Source of the DNA: CAYQTL01 sp964420405
GTDB lineage: Bacteria > Acidobacteriota > Thermoanaerobaculia > Thermoanaerobaculales > Sulfomarinibacteraceae
Assembly (NCBI GenBank): GCA_964420405.1
Contig: CAYQTL010000108.1
Span: 1 to 11,104 of the forward strand
Direction of reading: 5' to 3'
Length of the DNA stretch: 11,104 nucleotides
The translations under genes were made by a program, and so were the position numbers. The first letter of the stretch is position 1, and every line of letters starts with the position of its first letter. Shown one piece after another: positions 1 to 6,566 of the stretch. Below the pieces are notes generated by a model, which was given only the letters and a program-made list of their open reading frames with translations, was not told where the DNA came from and searched no databases.

Positions 1-191
1 TACGAGAAGCCGGCGGCCTCCGCCCCCGTCCGCGTCCGTGTCCGCGTCCGTGCCCTCGATGCAGCGGCCGGTGCCAGGGACAGCGGCAGCGGACAGGTCG
101 CGGTCGCCGGGACGTACTCCCGCCGTCCAGCTCGTTCCCCTGACGCGCGATCGCCCACCGCGGGCGGCTCGTGCCGACCTGGAGGCGGGCG
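1..191. other. Left-edge region, no convincing gene
   Basis: This stretch lies between the window edge and the 3' end of the HAD phosphatase gene. Several frames stay open, but none shows a recognisable domain or a start with a ribosome binding site, and open frames are expected by chance at this GC content. The plus frame beginning at base 1 runs open into the neighbouring gene on the other strand, which argues for a shadow. On the minus strand one frame over the hexamer repeat reads alternating Asp-Ala/Asp-Thr followed by glycines. A calcium-binding-like protein running off the left edge is therefore possible but unsupported. Confidence 0.4.
27..50. repeat. Degenerate hexanucleotide repeat (CGTCCG, 4 units)
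   Basis: Four head-to-tail six-base units are visible: three CGTCCG and one TGTCCG, with a partial fifth unit after. The unit differs from that of the larger array near 10681-10728. Both have a period of six and both can be read as alternating Asp-X codons on one strand. It may be a slippage-generated array in noncoding DNA, or a short coding repeat of a gene cut by the left edge. Confidence 0.6.
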
Positions 192-887
192 CTACGGCGC
201 CAACGCGGATCTGGATCCCGAGTCCCGCCGCCCGCCACCCGCAGCCCGCACAACCTCGGCCGTCAGCTCCCCAAGCGAGCCGAGCACCACGTCGGCGCGG
301 TCGAACCCCGCCAGCCCGCGCTGCTCGGGGTCGGGAACCGCGACGACCGCCATCCCGGCCCGCCACGCCGCCTCGACGCCTGGCGCCGAGTCCTCGACGG
401 CGAGGCACCGGGCGGGATCGACGCCGAGCCGCCGTGCCGCCGTGAGGTACACCGCCGGGTCGGGCTTGCCCGCCGGCTCGTCGTAGGACGTGCAGCGGAT
501 CGGGATCCGCCGGTCGAGGCCGAGCCGAGCGAGCGCCGCGTCGATCAGCTCCGCGGTCGACGACGATGCCACCGCGAGCCGCAGCCCGGCGTTCTCGAGG
601 ACCGCGAGCGCGTCCTCCACCCCCGGCATGGCCCGTCCCTCGGTCCGCACCAGCTCGAGGACCCGCGCGTCGAGCCGGCGCTCCACCTCGGCCTGGGAAG
701 GCCCGGACCACGGCCGCCTCTCAAACCAGTACGCCACCACCGCGTCGCACCGCAGCCCGGTGGTCCGCCGGCAGTCGTCCTCGGTCAGGGCCAGCCCGAC
801 CGAGCCGAACACCTCCCGCTCGGCGCGGCGCCACAGCGGCTCCGAGTCGATCAGCAGCCCGTCGAGGTCGAGGATCGCGGCGTCCAT
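192..887 (-). CDS. hxpB: HAD-superfamily sugar/hexitol phosphatase (HxpB/YniC-like)
   Basis: A 231-residue cytosolic haloacid-dehalogenase-type phosphatase, expected to remove phosphate from small phosphorylated sugars or hexitols with Mg2+. Motif I is DLDGL with nucleophile D7 and general acid D9. The motif II serine is near S108, the motif III lysine is K141 in GKPDP, and motif IV is VEDS with E165 and D166. The alpha-helical cap lies at about residues 15-85. The early stretch LLIDSEPLW, the WF-RRPWSGPS segment and TSYDEPAGKPDP follow E. coli HxpB (2-deoxyglucose-6-phosphatase, 222 aa) closely in order and spacing, so I favour that subfamily over beta-phosphoglucomutase. The start at 887 is chosen because the hydrophobic strand leading to motif I begins there; upstream in-frame sequence has no domain character and runs into the opposite gene. 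There is no Shine-Dalgarno, but a -10-like TAGGAT lies just upstream. The C-terminal 15 residues are an unconserved Gly/Arg/Ser tail. The exact substrate is inferred. Confidence 0.88.
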   Translation of the reverse strand: MDAAILDLDGLLIDSEPLWRRAEREVFGSVGLALTEDDCRRTTGLRCDAVVAYWFERRPWSGPSQAEVERRLDARVLELVRTEGRAMPGVEDALAVLENAGLRLAVASSSTAELIDAALARLGLDRRIPIRCTSYDEPAGKPDPAVYLTAARRLGVDPARCLAVEDSAPGVEAAWRAGMAVVAVPDPEQRGLAGFDRADVVLGSLGELTAEVVRAAGGGRRDSGSRSALAP

Positions 888-935
888 CGGCTGGCGGATC
901 CTACACGGCGGCGGCGGTCGCCGCCACCGGCGCCG
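888..935 (-). promoter_or_regulatory. Promoter and hairpin element upstream of the HAD phosphatase
   Basis: Read on the minus strand, an 8-base stem (GGTGGCGG, loop CGA, CCGCCGCC; bases 928 to 910) is followed by GCCGTG and a -10-like TAGGAT (903-898), then ten bases to the ATG at 887. No Shine-Dalgarno is present between the hexamer and the ATG, so the transcript would be leaderless or nearly so. No good -35 is visible. Bases 900-935 match 3054-3089, upstream of the HD gene, at 33 of 36 positions. Confidence 0.5.
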
Positions 936-983
936 GAGGGCCGCCCGATCTCGCCGAGCGGCCGCTGGTCCGAGCCGATCCGG

Positions 984-995
984 TAGACTCCGGTC
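984..995 (+). promoter_or_regulatory. -10-like TAGACT immediately before the lipoprotein gene
   Basis: TAGACT at 984-989 keeps the T1, A2 and T6 of the sigma-70 -10 hexamer. It is followed by six bases and the GTG start at 996, so transcription would begin at or next to the start codon. There is no Shine-Dalgarno between them. No convincing -35 is seen, so this is suggestive only. Confidence 0.45.
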
Positions 996-2441
996 GTGCG
1001 CGGCCTTCCCGGTTCCGCCGCCCGGCTGCTCCTCGCGGCCGGCGCGATCGTTGCGTCCGCCTGCCATCCCGCGGCGCCGACCCCCGCACCGTCGGCCGGC
1101 CGGCCCGATATCTACCTGATCGTGGTCGACTCCCTGCGATACGACCATCTCGGCGCGACCGGCTACCACCGCAGGACGAGCCCGACGATCGACGCGCTGG
1201 CGGCCGGCGGCGTCCTGTTCGAGCAGCACACGAGCAGCACCTCGTGGACGCTGCCTGCCCACGCGGCGCTGTTCACGGGTCTGTCGGACTCGGTTCACGG
1301 CTGCGTCGACGTCGACCGCCGCCTGGCCCCGGCGCACGAGACCCTGGCCGAGCGGCTGCGGGCCTCGGGATACCGCACCGCGGGCTTCTTCTCCGGTCCG
1401 TTCCTGCATCCCGGCTTCGGCCTCGACCAGGGGTTCGAGCGGTACGAGGACTGCACCTCCTACGGTTCGCAGTACCGGGACGAGCCGTTCGACGCGTGGG
1501 CGACCGGCACCGAGATCATGATCGGGTCGCACCGCGACGTGACCGGACCGACCGTGGCGGCGGCATTCGAACGCTGGGTCGCCACCGCGGGCGACGGACC
1601 CGTGTTCGCGTTTGTCCATCTGTGGGACGTCCACTTCGACTTCATCCCGCCGCCGCCGTACGACACGATGTTCGACCCCGGCTACGAGGGCTGGGTGACG
1701 GGCGAGAACCTGATGTTCGACCCGCGCTACAACGCCGGCATGGACCGCCGGGACCTCGAGCACCTCGTCGCCCTGTACGACGGCGAGATCGCCTGGACCG
1801 ACCACATCGTCGCGAGGATTTTGGCCGCCGCGAAGGGCGCCCGCCGGCTCGACGACGCCGTCGTCATCGTCACCTCGGACCACGGCACCGAGCTTTTCGA
1901 CCACGGCGGCAAGGGGCACCGGACGACGCTGTACGACGAGCTGATCCGGATCCCGCTCGTGGTGCACGCTCCCGGCAGGTGCGAGCCCGGTACGAGGGTG
2001 GTCTCCGCCACCGGCATCATCGACCTCGCCCCGACGGTGCTGGAGCTCGCCGGGGCGACCGCCCCGCCGGCGATGATGGGCGTCAGCCTGGTCCCGCACC
2101 TGCACGGGCGGGCCGTCGAGGATGCCGACACCGAGGTGGCGGAGCTGTTCTCCATCGGCCGGCGCCTCCGCACCCTGCGCTCGCCGAGGTACAAGCTCAC
2201 CCACGACATGGTGCGAGACGAGAGCTTCTGGACCGACCTCGGGAACGACCCCGGCGAGCGTCTCCGACGGACCTCCCGCGCCGACGCGGTCGGCGGAAGG
2301 TTGTGGTCCGCCTACCAGCGCACGGTGGCGGACCTGGAGGCGTGGCGTGCGCGGGTCGGAGCCGCGGGCGGCGCGGCAGACGTCCCCGGGGACGTTCGGC
2401 GGCAGCTCGAGAGCCTCGGCTATCTCGAGGCCGACCGCTGA
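996..2441 (+). CDS. Sulfatase-like lipoprotein of the alkaline phosphatase superfamily
   Basis: A 481-residue exported lipoprotein. An n-region with Arg3 and Arg10 and a hydrophobic stretch LLLAAGAIVA lead to a lipobox ASAC with Cys23, then a Pro/Ala linker. The catalytic fold begins at PDIYLIVVDSLRYDHLG (metal ligand D45) and continues with SWTLPAHAALFTG (83-95), HLWDVHFDF (208-216), TSDHGTEL (D295, H296) and GKGHRTTLYDE (H308). These are the metal sites of sulfatases and phosphotransferases in the right order. At the place of the sulfatase C/S-x-P-S/A-R signature it has T85-L-P-A-H, so the formylglycine precursor is absent. Threonine nucleophiles are known in phosphoethanolamine transferases and phosphodiesterases of this superfamily, so phosphate-ester chemistry is as likely as sulfate-ester chemistry. 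The tail QLESLGYLEADR is typical of many bacterial members annotated as arylsulfatase A-like. The GTG start gives a well-formed lipoprotein signal. It is divergent from the HAD phosphatase gene and convergent with the HD gene. Confidence 0.87.
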   Translation: MRGLPGSAARLLLAAGAIVASACHPAAPTPAPSAGRPDIYLIVVDSLRYDHLGATGYHRRTSPTIDALAAGGVLFEQHTSSTSWTLPAHAALFTGLSDSVHGCVDVDRRLAPAHETLAERLRASGYRTAGFFSGPFLHPGFGLDQGFERYEDCTSYGSQYRDEPFDAWATGTEIMIGSHRDVTGPTVAAAFERWVATAGDGPVFAFVHLWDVHFDFIPPPPYDTMFDPGYEGWVTGENLMFDPRYNAGMDRRDLEHLVALYDGEIAWTDHIVARILAAAKGARRLDDAVVIVTSDHGTELFDHGGKGHRTTLYDELIRIPLVVHAPGRCEPGTRVVSATGIIDLAPTVLELAGATAPPAMMGVSLVPHLHGRAVEDADTEVAELFSIGRRLRTLRSPRYKLTHDMVRDESFWTDLGNDPGERLRRTSRADAVGGRLWSAYQRTVADLEAWRARVGAAGGAADVPGDVRRQLESLGYLEADR

Positions 2442-2454
2442 CCCCGCCTGCCGG

Positions 2455-3045
2455 TCACGGCCGCAGGGTTGCCTCGGCGACGCCCCGGCGCACGAGCTCG
2501 CGGCCGTGCTCCCACAGCACCGGGGCGGCGAGCCGGGCGGGCTCGAGCCGCTCCATCACCTGCGCGGCGGTGACGCCGTGCTCCTTCCAGCTGATTCCGC
2601 CGGTGTGGGCGTTGAGCATGATCGCCGCGAGCCGGTCGATCGCGAGCGCGAACCGCGACTCGGGCGTCTGCTGGGCCTCGAACTCGTCCCACAGCGCCCG
2701 CAGCACGGCGCCCTGGTCCGCCGGAGGGATCTCGAACAGCCGCTCGGCGGCGGCACTCTCGCGCTCGAGCTTGTCCTCGTGGCCCTCGGCGTCGTAGGCG
2801 AAGGTGTCGCCGGCGTCGATCTCGACCAGGTCGTGGACGAGCACCATCCGCACCACGTGGGCCACGTCGACCGCGGGCTCGGCATGCTCGGCGAGCAGCA
2901 GCGCCATCACCGCCAGGTGCCACGAGTGCTGGGCCGCGTCCTCCCGCCGGTCGTCGCGGGTGTGGTAGGTGCGCCGCAGCACCGACTTCAGCGCGTCGAT
3001 CTCGAGAACGAAGGCGAGCTGGCGGGCGAGGCGGTCGCCGGTCAT
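2455..3045 (-). CDS. HD-domain phosphohydrolase, YfbR/HDDC2-like 5'-nucleotidase
   Basis: A 196-residue cytosolic all-helical HD-domain protein. Putative metal ligands are H40 in AAQHSWHLA, the HD pair H71-D72 in VLVHDLVEIDAGDT, and D137 in FALAIDRL. E75 matches the catalytic glutamate position of E. coli YfbR, and the H-(about 30)-HD-(about 65)-D spacing fits the HD_3 family (YfbR, human HDDC2, yeast Ygk1). YfbR removes phosphate from deoxyribonucleoside 5'-monophosphates, so a nucleotide-pool cleaning role is the best guess. The length and the motif W-K-E-H-G near residue 153 are usual for HDDC2-type proteins. The start at 3045 puts the first helix at the expected place. It has no Shine-Dalgarno, and a -10-like TAGGGT ends six bases before the ATG. 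The stop lies 13 bases from that of the convergent lipoprotein gene. Substrate identity is inferred. Confidence 0.87.
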   Translation of the reverse strand: MTGDRLARQLAFVLEIDALKSVLRRTYHTRDDRREDAAQHSWHLAVMALLLAEHAEPAVDVAHVVRMVLVHDLVEIDAGDTFAYDAEGHEDKLERESAAAERLFEIPPADQGAVLRALWDEFEAQQTPESRFALAIDRLAAIMLNAHTGGISWKEHGVTAAQVMERLEPARLAAPVLWEHGRELVRRGVAEATLRP

Positions 3046-3089
3046 GCGCAGACCCTACACGGCGGCGGCGGCTTCCGCCACCGGCGCCG
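3046..3089 (-). promoter_or_regulatory. Promoter and hairpin element upstream of the HD gene
   Basis: On the minus strand the 8-base stem GGTGGCGG / CCGCCGCC with loop AAG (bases 3082 to 3064) precedes GCCGTG and TAGGGT (3057-3052). Six bases later comes the ATG at 3045, the spacing of a leaderless transcript. The element repeats the one before the HAD phosphatase gene, with all three internal differences in the loop. A short minus-strand reading frame through it ends Ala-Ala-Ala-Val-stop, but I regard that as incidental. Confidence 0.5.
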
Positions 3090-3113
3090 AAGAGCTGTCC
3101 GACGTCGTCATGC

Positions 3114-3737
3114 TCACTCGGGGCGCAGGGCGAGGCCGCGGAGGGCGGGGCCGATGATGGAGGGGGCGGGTCGGATGCGGCGGGAGGCGGAGCGGGTGAC
3201 CTCGAAGCCGGCGGCGGCGATGGCGTCGCCGGTGCGGCGGGTGAGGTGGCAGCCGCCCGACAGCACGGTCCAGACCGGTCCCACGCGACGCTGCCAGCGC
3301 AGGCGCGACGACGGCCCCTCGGCGGCGACGTGCTCGAGGAAGGCGAGGGTTCCGCCCGGCCGCAGCACCCGCCGGATCTCCGCGAGCGCCGCCGTCTGGT
3401 CGGGGACCGAGCACAGGACGAAGGTGCACACCACGGCGTCGAACGCGGCGTCGTCCTCGGGGATCGTGCTCGCGACGGCGTCCACCACGTCGACCGCGCC
3501 GACCGGCGCGTCCGGCACCTTCGCCTCGAGCCGGGCGCGCATGTGCCGGTCGGGCTCGGCGAGCATCAGCTGCCGCACCGCCGGCGGGTAGAGCGGCAGG
3601 TTGAGCCCGGTCCCGGGCCCGATCTCGAGCACCCGGCCCGCGAGGCCCGCGAGGATCTCCCGCCGCCAGCGCCGCAGGCACACCTCCTCCGCTGGGCCCA
3701 TGAGCCGGTCGTACAGCCGCGACGTGAGCCATCCCAT
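3114..3737 (-). CDS. Class I SAM-dependent methyltransferase (METTL7/UbiE-like)
   Basis: A 207-residue soluble methyltransferase with a Rossmann-like fold. An amphipathic N-terminal segment (SRLYDRLMGPAEEVCLRRWR, residues 6-25) precedes motif I VLEIGPGTGLNL (36-47), which binds S-adenosylmethionine. E61-P-D63 is the acidic loop after strand 2 that contacts the ribose. FDAVVCTFVLCSV (99-111) is motif II, and RRVLRPGGTLAFLEHV (122-137) is the post-motif III strand. The layout and the C-terminal AGFEV-x-R segment match the Methyltransf_11 / METTL7-like family, which often acts on small molecules, lipids or thiols; the acceptor cannot be read here. I prefer the ATG at 3737, which starts the conserved MGxLxxRLYDRLM segment. 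An in-frame ATG at 3803 would add 22 residues of no family character. A possible extended -10 (TGC-CACAAT, 3755-3747) lies nine bases before the ATG at 3737. The gene lies 68 bases upstream of the HD gene on the same strand, but that gene has its own promoter-like element. Confidence 0.88.
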   Translation of the reverse strand: MGWLTSRLYDRLMGPAEEVCLRRWRREILAGLAGRVLEIGPGTGLNLPLYPPAVRQLMLAEPDRHMRARLEAKVPDAPVGAVDVVDAVASTIPEDDAAFDAVVCTFVLCSVPDQTAALAEIRRVLRPGGTLAFLEHVAAEGPSSRLRWQRRVGPVWTVLSGGCHLTRRTGDAIAAAGFEVTRSASRRIRPAPSIIGPALRGLALRPE

Positions 3738-3755
3738 GGAACCGCCATTGTGGCA
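3738..3755 (-). promoter_or_regulatory. Possible extended -10 before the methyltransferase
   Basis: On the minus strand TGC-CACAAT (3755-3747) has the TG of an extended -10 and four of six hexamer bases (A2, A4, A5, T6). It is followed by nine bases and the ATG at 3737, with no Shine-Dalgarno. If real, it supports the shorter start, because a transcript from here could not include the ATG at 3803. Confidence 0.35.
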
Positions 3756-3810
3756 GGCCGCGACCGGCAGGGTCGGCGCTCCGTCCGATCCCGACGAGAT
3801 CATGGACCGC

Positions 3811-3860
3811 CATCCCCGGTGTCGGATCGTGTGGTGTGGAGGTGCGAGGATCCGGGGATG
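3811..3860. repeat. Perfect 9-base inverted repeat
   Basis: CATCCCCGG at 3811-3819 is the exact reverse complement of CCGGGGATG at 3852-3860, separated by 32 bases. A second, partly overlapping pair is GGATC (3824-3828) and GATCC (3849-3853). It could be a hairpin in a leader, or a split operator between the divergent methyltransferase and sensor genes. There is no T-run, so a terminator is unlikely. Confidence 0.4.
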
Positions 3861-4024
3861 GGGTCGCGGTCCTCGGAGCAGGGCGCCCGCCAGCCGGTTC
3901 GCCTGACCTCCGGCCCGAACGGGGCACGATCAGCTCATGCCTCCAGGTCACCTCCCCGACCGAAACCGCTCGAGCTCAGCAGCCCGGGACGCGGCGACGG
4001 GCTCCCGGCCGGCGCCCCCGCCCG

Positions 4025-4059
4025 TGCTACGATGAACAACGCCGTCCCGAGGCACCGCC
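4025..4059 (+). promoter_or_regulatory. Extended -10 and ribosome binding site of the sensor gene
   Basis: TGC-TACGAT (4025-4033) is a good extended -10. It is followed by a short leader with GAGG (4049-4052) seven bases before the GTG at 4060. An ATG at 4032 is in another frame with no domain content, so the GTG preceded by GAGG decides the start. No -35 was recognised. Nearly the same string, TGCTACCATGA, precedes the sigma gene. Confidence 0.5.
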
Positions 4060-6549
4060 GTGCTCATCCTGCTGCTCGACGACGCGCCCCACGCGACTCC
4101 GCTCGACGCCCTGCGACGGGCCTTGGAGCCCGCGCGGCTGGCGCGCCTCGACGACGCAACCGACCCGGAGCCCGCCGCCCTGCTGCTGGTCCCGTCGCCC
4201 GACGACCCCGCGACGGTCGCTCGGCGGGTGGCTGCGGCGCGAGCGGGTTGGCCGGACCTGCCGCTGGTGGTGTGGATCCCGGGTCTCGACGTACCCGCGG
4301 TGGTGGCGGCGATGCGCGCCGGCGCCGACGACGTCGTCGCCGGCCCCGTCGAACCGGTGGGTCCCGCGATGCGGGCGGCCGTGCCCCGCGGCACCAGCCG
4401 CAAGCTGCCGACCGCCCCGCGGCTGGCGGTGGACGAGCCGTTCCGCTCGATGCCCACGCCGCTGTACCGATCCCGCCGCGACGGGGTGCTGGTGGACGGC
4501 AACCCGGCGTTGGCGGCCCTCCTCGGAATCGGCGACCCCGAGTCGCTGCCTGGTACCGACGTGCGGTCGATGTACGTCGACCCGGCGGCCCGCACCGCCT
4601 GGACCGAGCGCCTCGAGCGCGAGGGCGTGGTCCGCGGCTTCGAGGCGCAGCTGGTGCGACCCGACGGCCGCAGGGTGTGGGTGAGGGAGACGGCCCACGT
4701 GGTGGAGGCCGCGAGCGAGGCGCGCTACGAGGGAAGCCTGGAGGACATCACCGCCCGGGTCGAGGCGCAGGCCGACCTCGAGCAGAGCCGTCGCCGGCTG
4801 GCGACGCTGCTCGCCAACCTCCCCGGGGTCGCCTACCGCTGCCGCAACGACCCGCGCCGGACGCTGGAGCTGGTCAGCGACGGAGTCCGGGAGCTCGTCG
4901 GCCTCGACGCGAACGAGCTCTCCGAGGAGCCGTTCGGCGGCTGGACCTCCCTGGTCCATCCCGACGACCGCGCCGCCGTCGCCGAGCAGATCGCCGCGGC
5001 GGTCGACGGCGAGCGGCCGTTCCAGCTGCAGTACCGCGTGATCACGGCTTCCGGAGGGGAGCGGTGGGTCGCCGAGACCGGCCGCGCGGTGGACGCGGAC
5101 CACCTCGAGGGCTTCGTCACCGACGTCTCCGACCGCTGGGAGGCCGAGCAGCGCGTCCGCGACAGCGAGGTCTGGTACCGCACGTTGTTCGAGAACGCTG
5201 CCGACGGGATCCTGCTGACGGACGCCGAAGGCCGCGTGATCGATGGCAACCCGGCGGCGACCGCGATTCTGGGCGCGCCTCTCGATGCGTTGCTCGGCCG
5301 GACCCTGCCCGAGCTCGACCTCGACCGGCGCGGCTCCGGCGAGGACCCCAGCGAGCGCCTTGCGGAGGCGGTCGCGTCGGCGCTGCGCGGCCACGCGGAG
5401 CCGGCCGAGATCCCGTTCCGTCGCGGCGACGGCGCCACCGTGGAGGTCGCCGTCGAGCTGGCCCGCGTGCACGTCGGGGGACGCTGGTTCCTGCAGGCGA
5501 TCCTGCACGACGTCACCGAGCGGCGCGCGGCGGCGGCGGCGGTCGCCCGCCGCGACGCGATGCTCGCGGCGGTGAGCTTCGCGGCGGCGCGCTTCCTGCA
5601 CGCACCCGAGTGGGGCCGGCTCGCCGGCGAGGTGCTGGCACAGCTCGGCGGCGCCGCGGGGGCCCGGCGTGCGGCGCTGTACGAGCGTCGGCCGGGACCG
5701 GACGGCACCGCCGTCGAGCTGCGCCACTCGTGGCGGGCCGGCGACGCGCCGCTGCCGGCGCCGGCGTCGCTGCACCCGCGGGACGCCGGTCTCGGCCGGT
5801 GGGCCGACACCCTCGCCGCCGGCCAGCCCCTGGTCGGCTCGACGGGCGAGCTGCCGCCGGCCGAGCAGGAGACGCTCCGCTCGCTCGGGGTGGAGTCGTT
5901 CGTGGCGGTGCCGGTGCTGTGCGGCTCCGAGGTGTGGGGCGTCCTCGTGCTCGACGACGCACGCGCCGGCCGGCGATGGACCGACGGCGAGGTGGAGGCC
6001 GTCCGCGCCGCGGCCGACATCCTGGGCGGCGCGGTGTGGCTCGACCGCGCCCGCCAGGCCGTCGCAGCCCGCACCGAGGCGCTGGAGCTGCTCAACCGGG
6101 TCACCGGGCTGCTCGCCTCCCGGGCCGACGCGGTCGAGGTGATGCAGGAGATCGCCGACCTGATCCGCGCCCACTGCGCGCTCGACCACGTGTCGTTCGC
6201 CCTGCCGACGGCCGCCGGCAGGCGGCTCGAGTTCGCCGCCTGGAGCGGCGCCGACGCCGCGACCCGCAGCGCCGGCATCGATCCCGACGGCCCGGGGATG
6301 ATCGCCGAGGCCGCACGCCACCGGCGGCCGGTGTACGCCGCCGACGTCGGGCGCCACGAAGGGTATCTTCCCGGCGACGCGGAGATCCGCTCCGAGTACG
6401 CGGTTCCCATGATCGACGCCGACGAGCTTCTCGGGGTGCTCAATGCCGAGTCCCGACGTGTCGACGGGATCGGCCCGTGGCAGCGGGACCTGATCGACCG
6501 CCTGGCTGTCCAGGCGGCGGTCGCCGTCCGGCGGCGGCCGGGCGACTGA
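4060..6549 (+). CDS. Multi-domain PAS/GAF sensor with degenerate receiver and no visible output domain
   Basis: An 829-residue soluble protein. Residues 1-108 resemble a response-regulator receiver: an acidic D7-D8 pair after strand 1, LVVWIPG as strand 4, MRAGADDVVAGPV near the end. However, strand 3 (AALLLVPSPDD) lacks the phosphoacceptor Asp and the usual Lys is missing, so it is probably a pseudo-receiver. Three PAS domains follow at about 125-235, 243-362 and 368-488. They are recognisable from DGNPA repeats (147, 395), the LVHPDDR loop (298) and closing D-I/V-T/S-x-R/W hinges (229, 355, 484). Two GAF domains lie at about 500-665 (FVAVPVLCGSEVWGVLVLDD) and 672-825 (YAVPMIDADELLGVLNAES). 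No HisKA/HATPase, GGDEF, EAL, HTH, PP2C or cyclase motif is present; the protein stops right after the second GAF. It has no transmembrane segment, so it should sense a cytosolic ligand, redox state or gas. Signalling would have to go through a partner protein. It is convergent with the prenyltransferase gene. Confidence 0.85.
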   Translation: MLILLLDDAPHATPLDALRRALEPARLARLDDATDPEPAALLLVPSPDDPATVARRVAAARAGWPDLPLVVWIPGLDVPAVVAAMRAGADDVVAGPVEPVGPAMRAAVPRGTSRKLPTAPRLAVDEPFRSMPTPLYRSRRDGVLVDGNPALAALLGIGDPESLPGTDVRSMYVDPAARTAWTERLEREGVVRGFEAQLVRPDGRRVWVRETAHVVEAASEARYEGSLEDITARVEAQADLEQSRRRLATLLANLPGVAYRCRNDPRRTLELVSDGVRELVGLDANELSEEPFGGWTSLVHPDDRAAVAEQIAAAVDGERPFQLQYRVITASGGERWVAETGRAVDADHLEGFVTDVSDRWEAEQRVRDSEVWYRTLFENAADGILLTDAEGRVIDGNPAATAILGAPLDALLGRTLPELDLDRRGSGEDPSERLAEAVASALRGHAEPAEIPFRRGDGATVEVAVELARVHVGGRWFLQAILHDVTERRAAAAAVARRDAMLAAVSFAAARFLHAPEWGRLAGEVLAQLGGAAGARRAALYERRPGPDGTAVELRHSWRAGDAPLPAPASLHPRDAGLGRWADTLAAGQPLVGSTGELPPAEQETLRSLGVESFVAVPVLCGSEVWGVLVLDDARAGRRWTDGEVEAVRAAADILGGAVWLDRARQAVAARTEALELLNRVTGLLASRADAVEVMQEIADLIRAHCALDHVSFALPTAAGRRLEFAAWSGADAATRSAGIDPDGPGMIAEAARHRRPVYAADVGRHEGYLPGDAEIRSEYAVPMIDADELLGVLNAESRRVDGIGPWQRDLIDRLAVQAAVAVRRRPGD

Positions 6550-6566
6550 GGCGTCCGCGGGCGGCG

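Larger units (their letters stand above)
3738..4059. other. Divergent intergenic region between methyltransferase and sensor genes
   Basis: About 320 bases without a convincing gene. Long open frames cross it on both strands but show only Pro/Arg/Ser-rich composition and are shadows of their neighbours. It holds the start-proximal signals of both flanking genes and one perfect 9-base inverted repeat. Nothing resembling an RNA gene or riboswitch was recognised. Confidence 0.5.

Noticed and set aside
192..2204. A 670-codon minus-strand frame ending in the HAD phosphatase, suggesting a fusion protein
   Set aside because: The part before residue 440 is featureless Arg/Gly/Val-rich sequence antisense to the lipoprotein gene. 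The HAD domain is complete from the ATG at 887.
2433..2457. Short inverted repeat between the convergent lipoprotein and HD genes as a shared terminator
   Set aside because: The stem is only five bases and partly arises from the opposed TGA stop codons themselves. There is no T-run on either strand.
3055..3111. Small minus-strand peptide frame ending Ala-Ala-Ala-Val-stop, similar to one ending at 901
   Set aside because: The similarity is explained by the repeated hairpin/promoter element. The two frames have no ribosome binding sites, and the one at 901 overlaps the lipoprotein gene.
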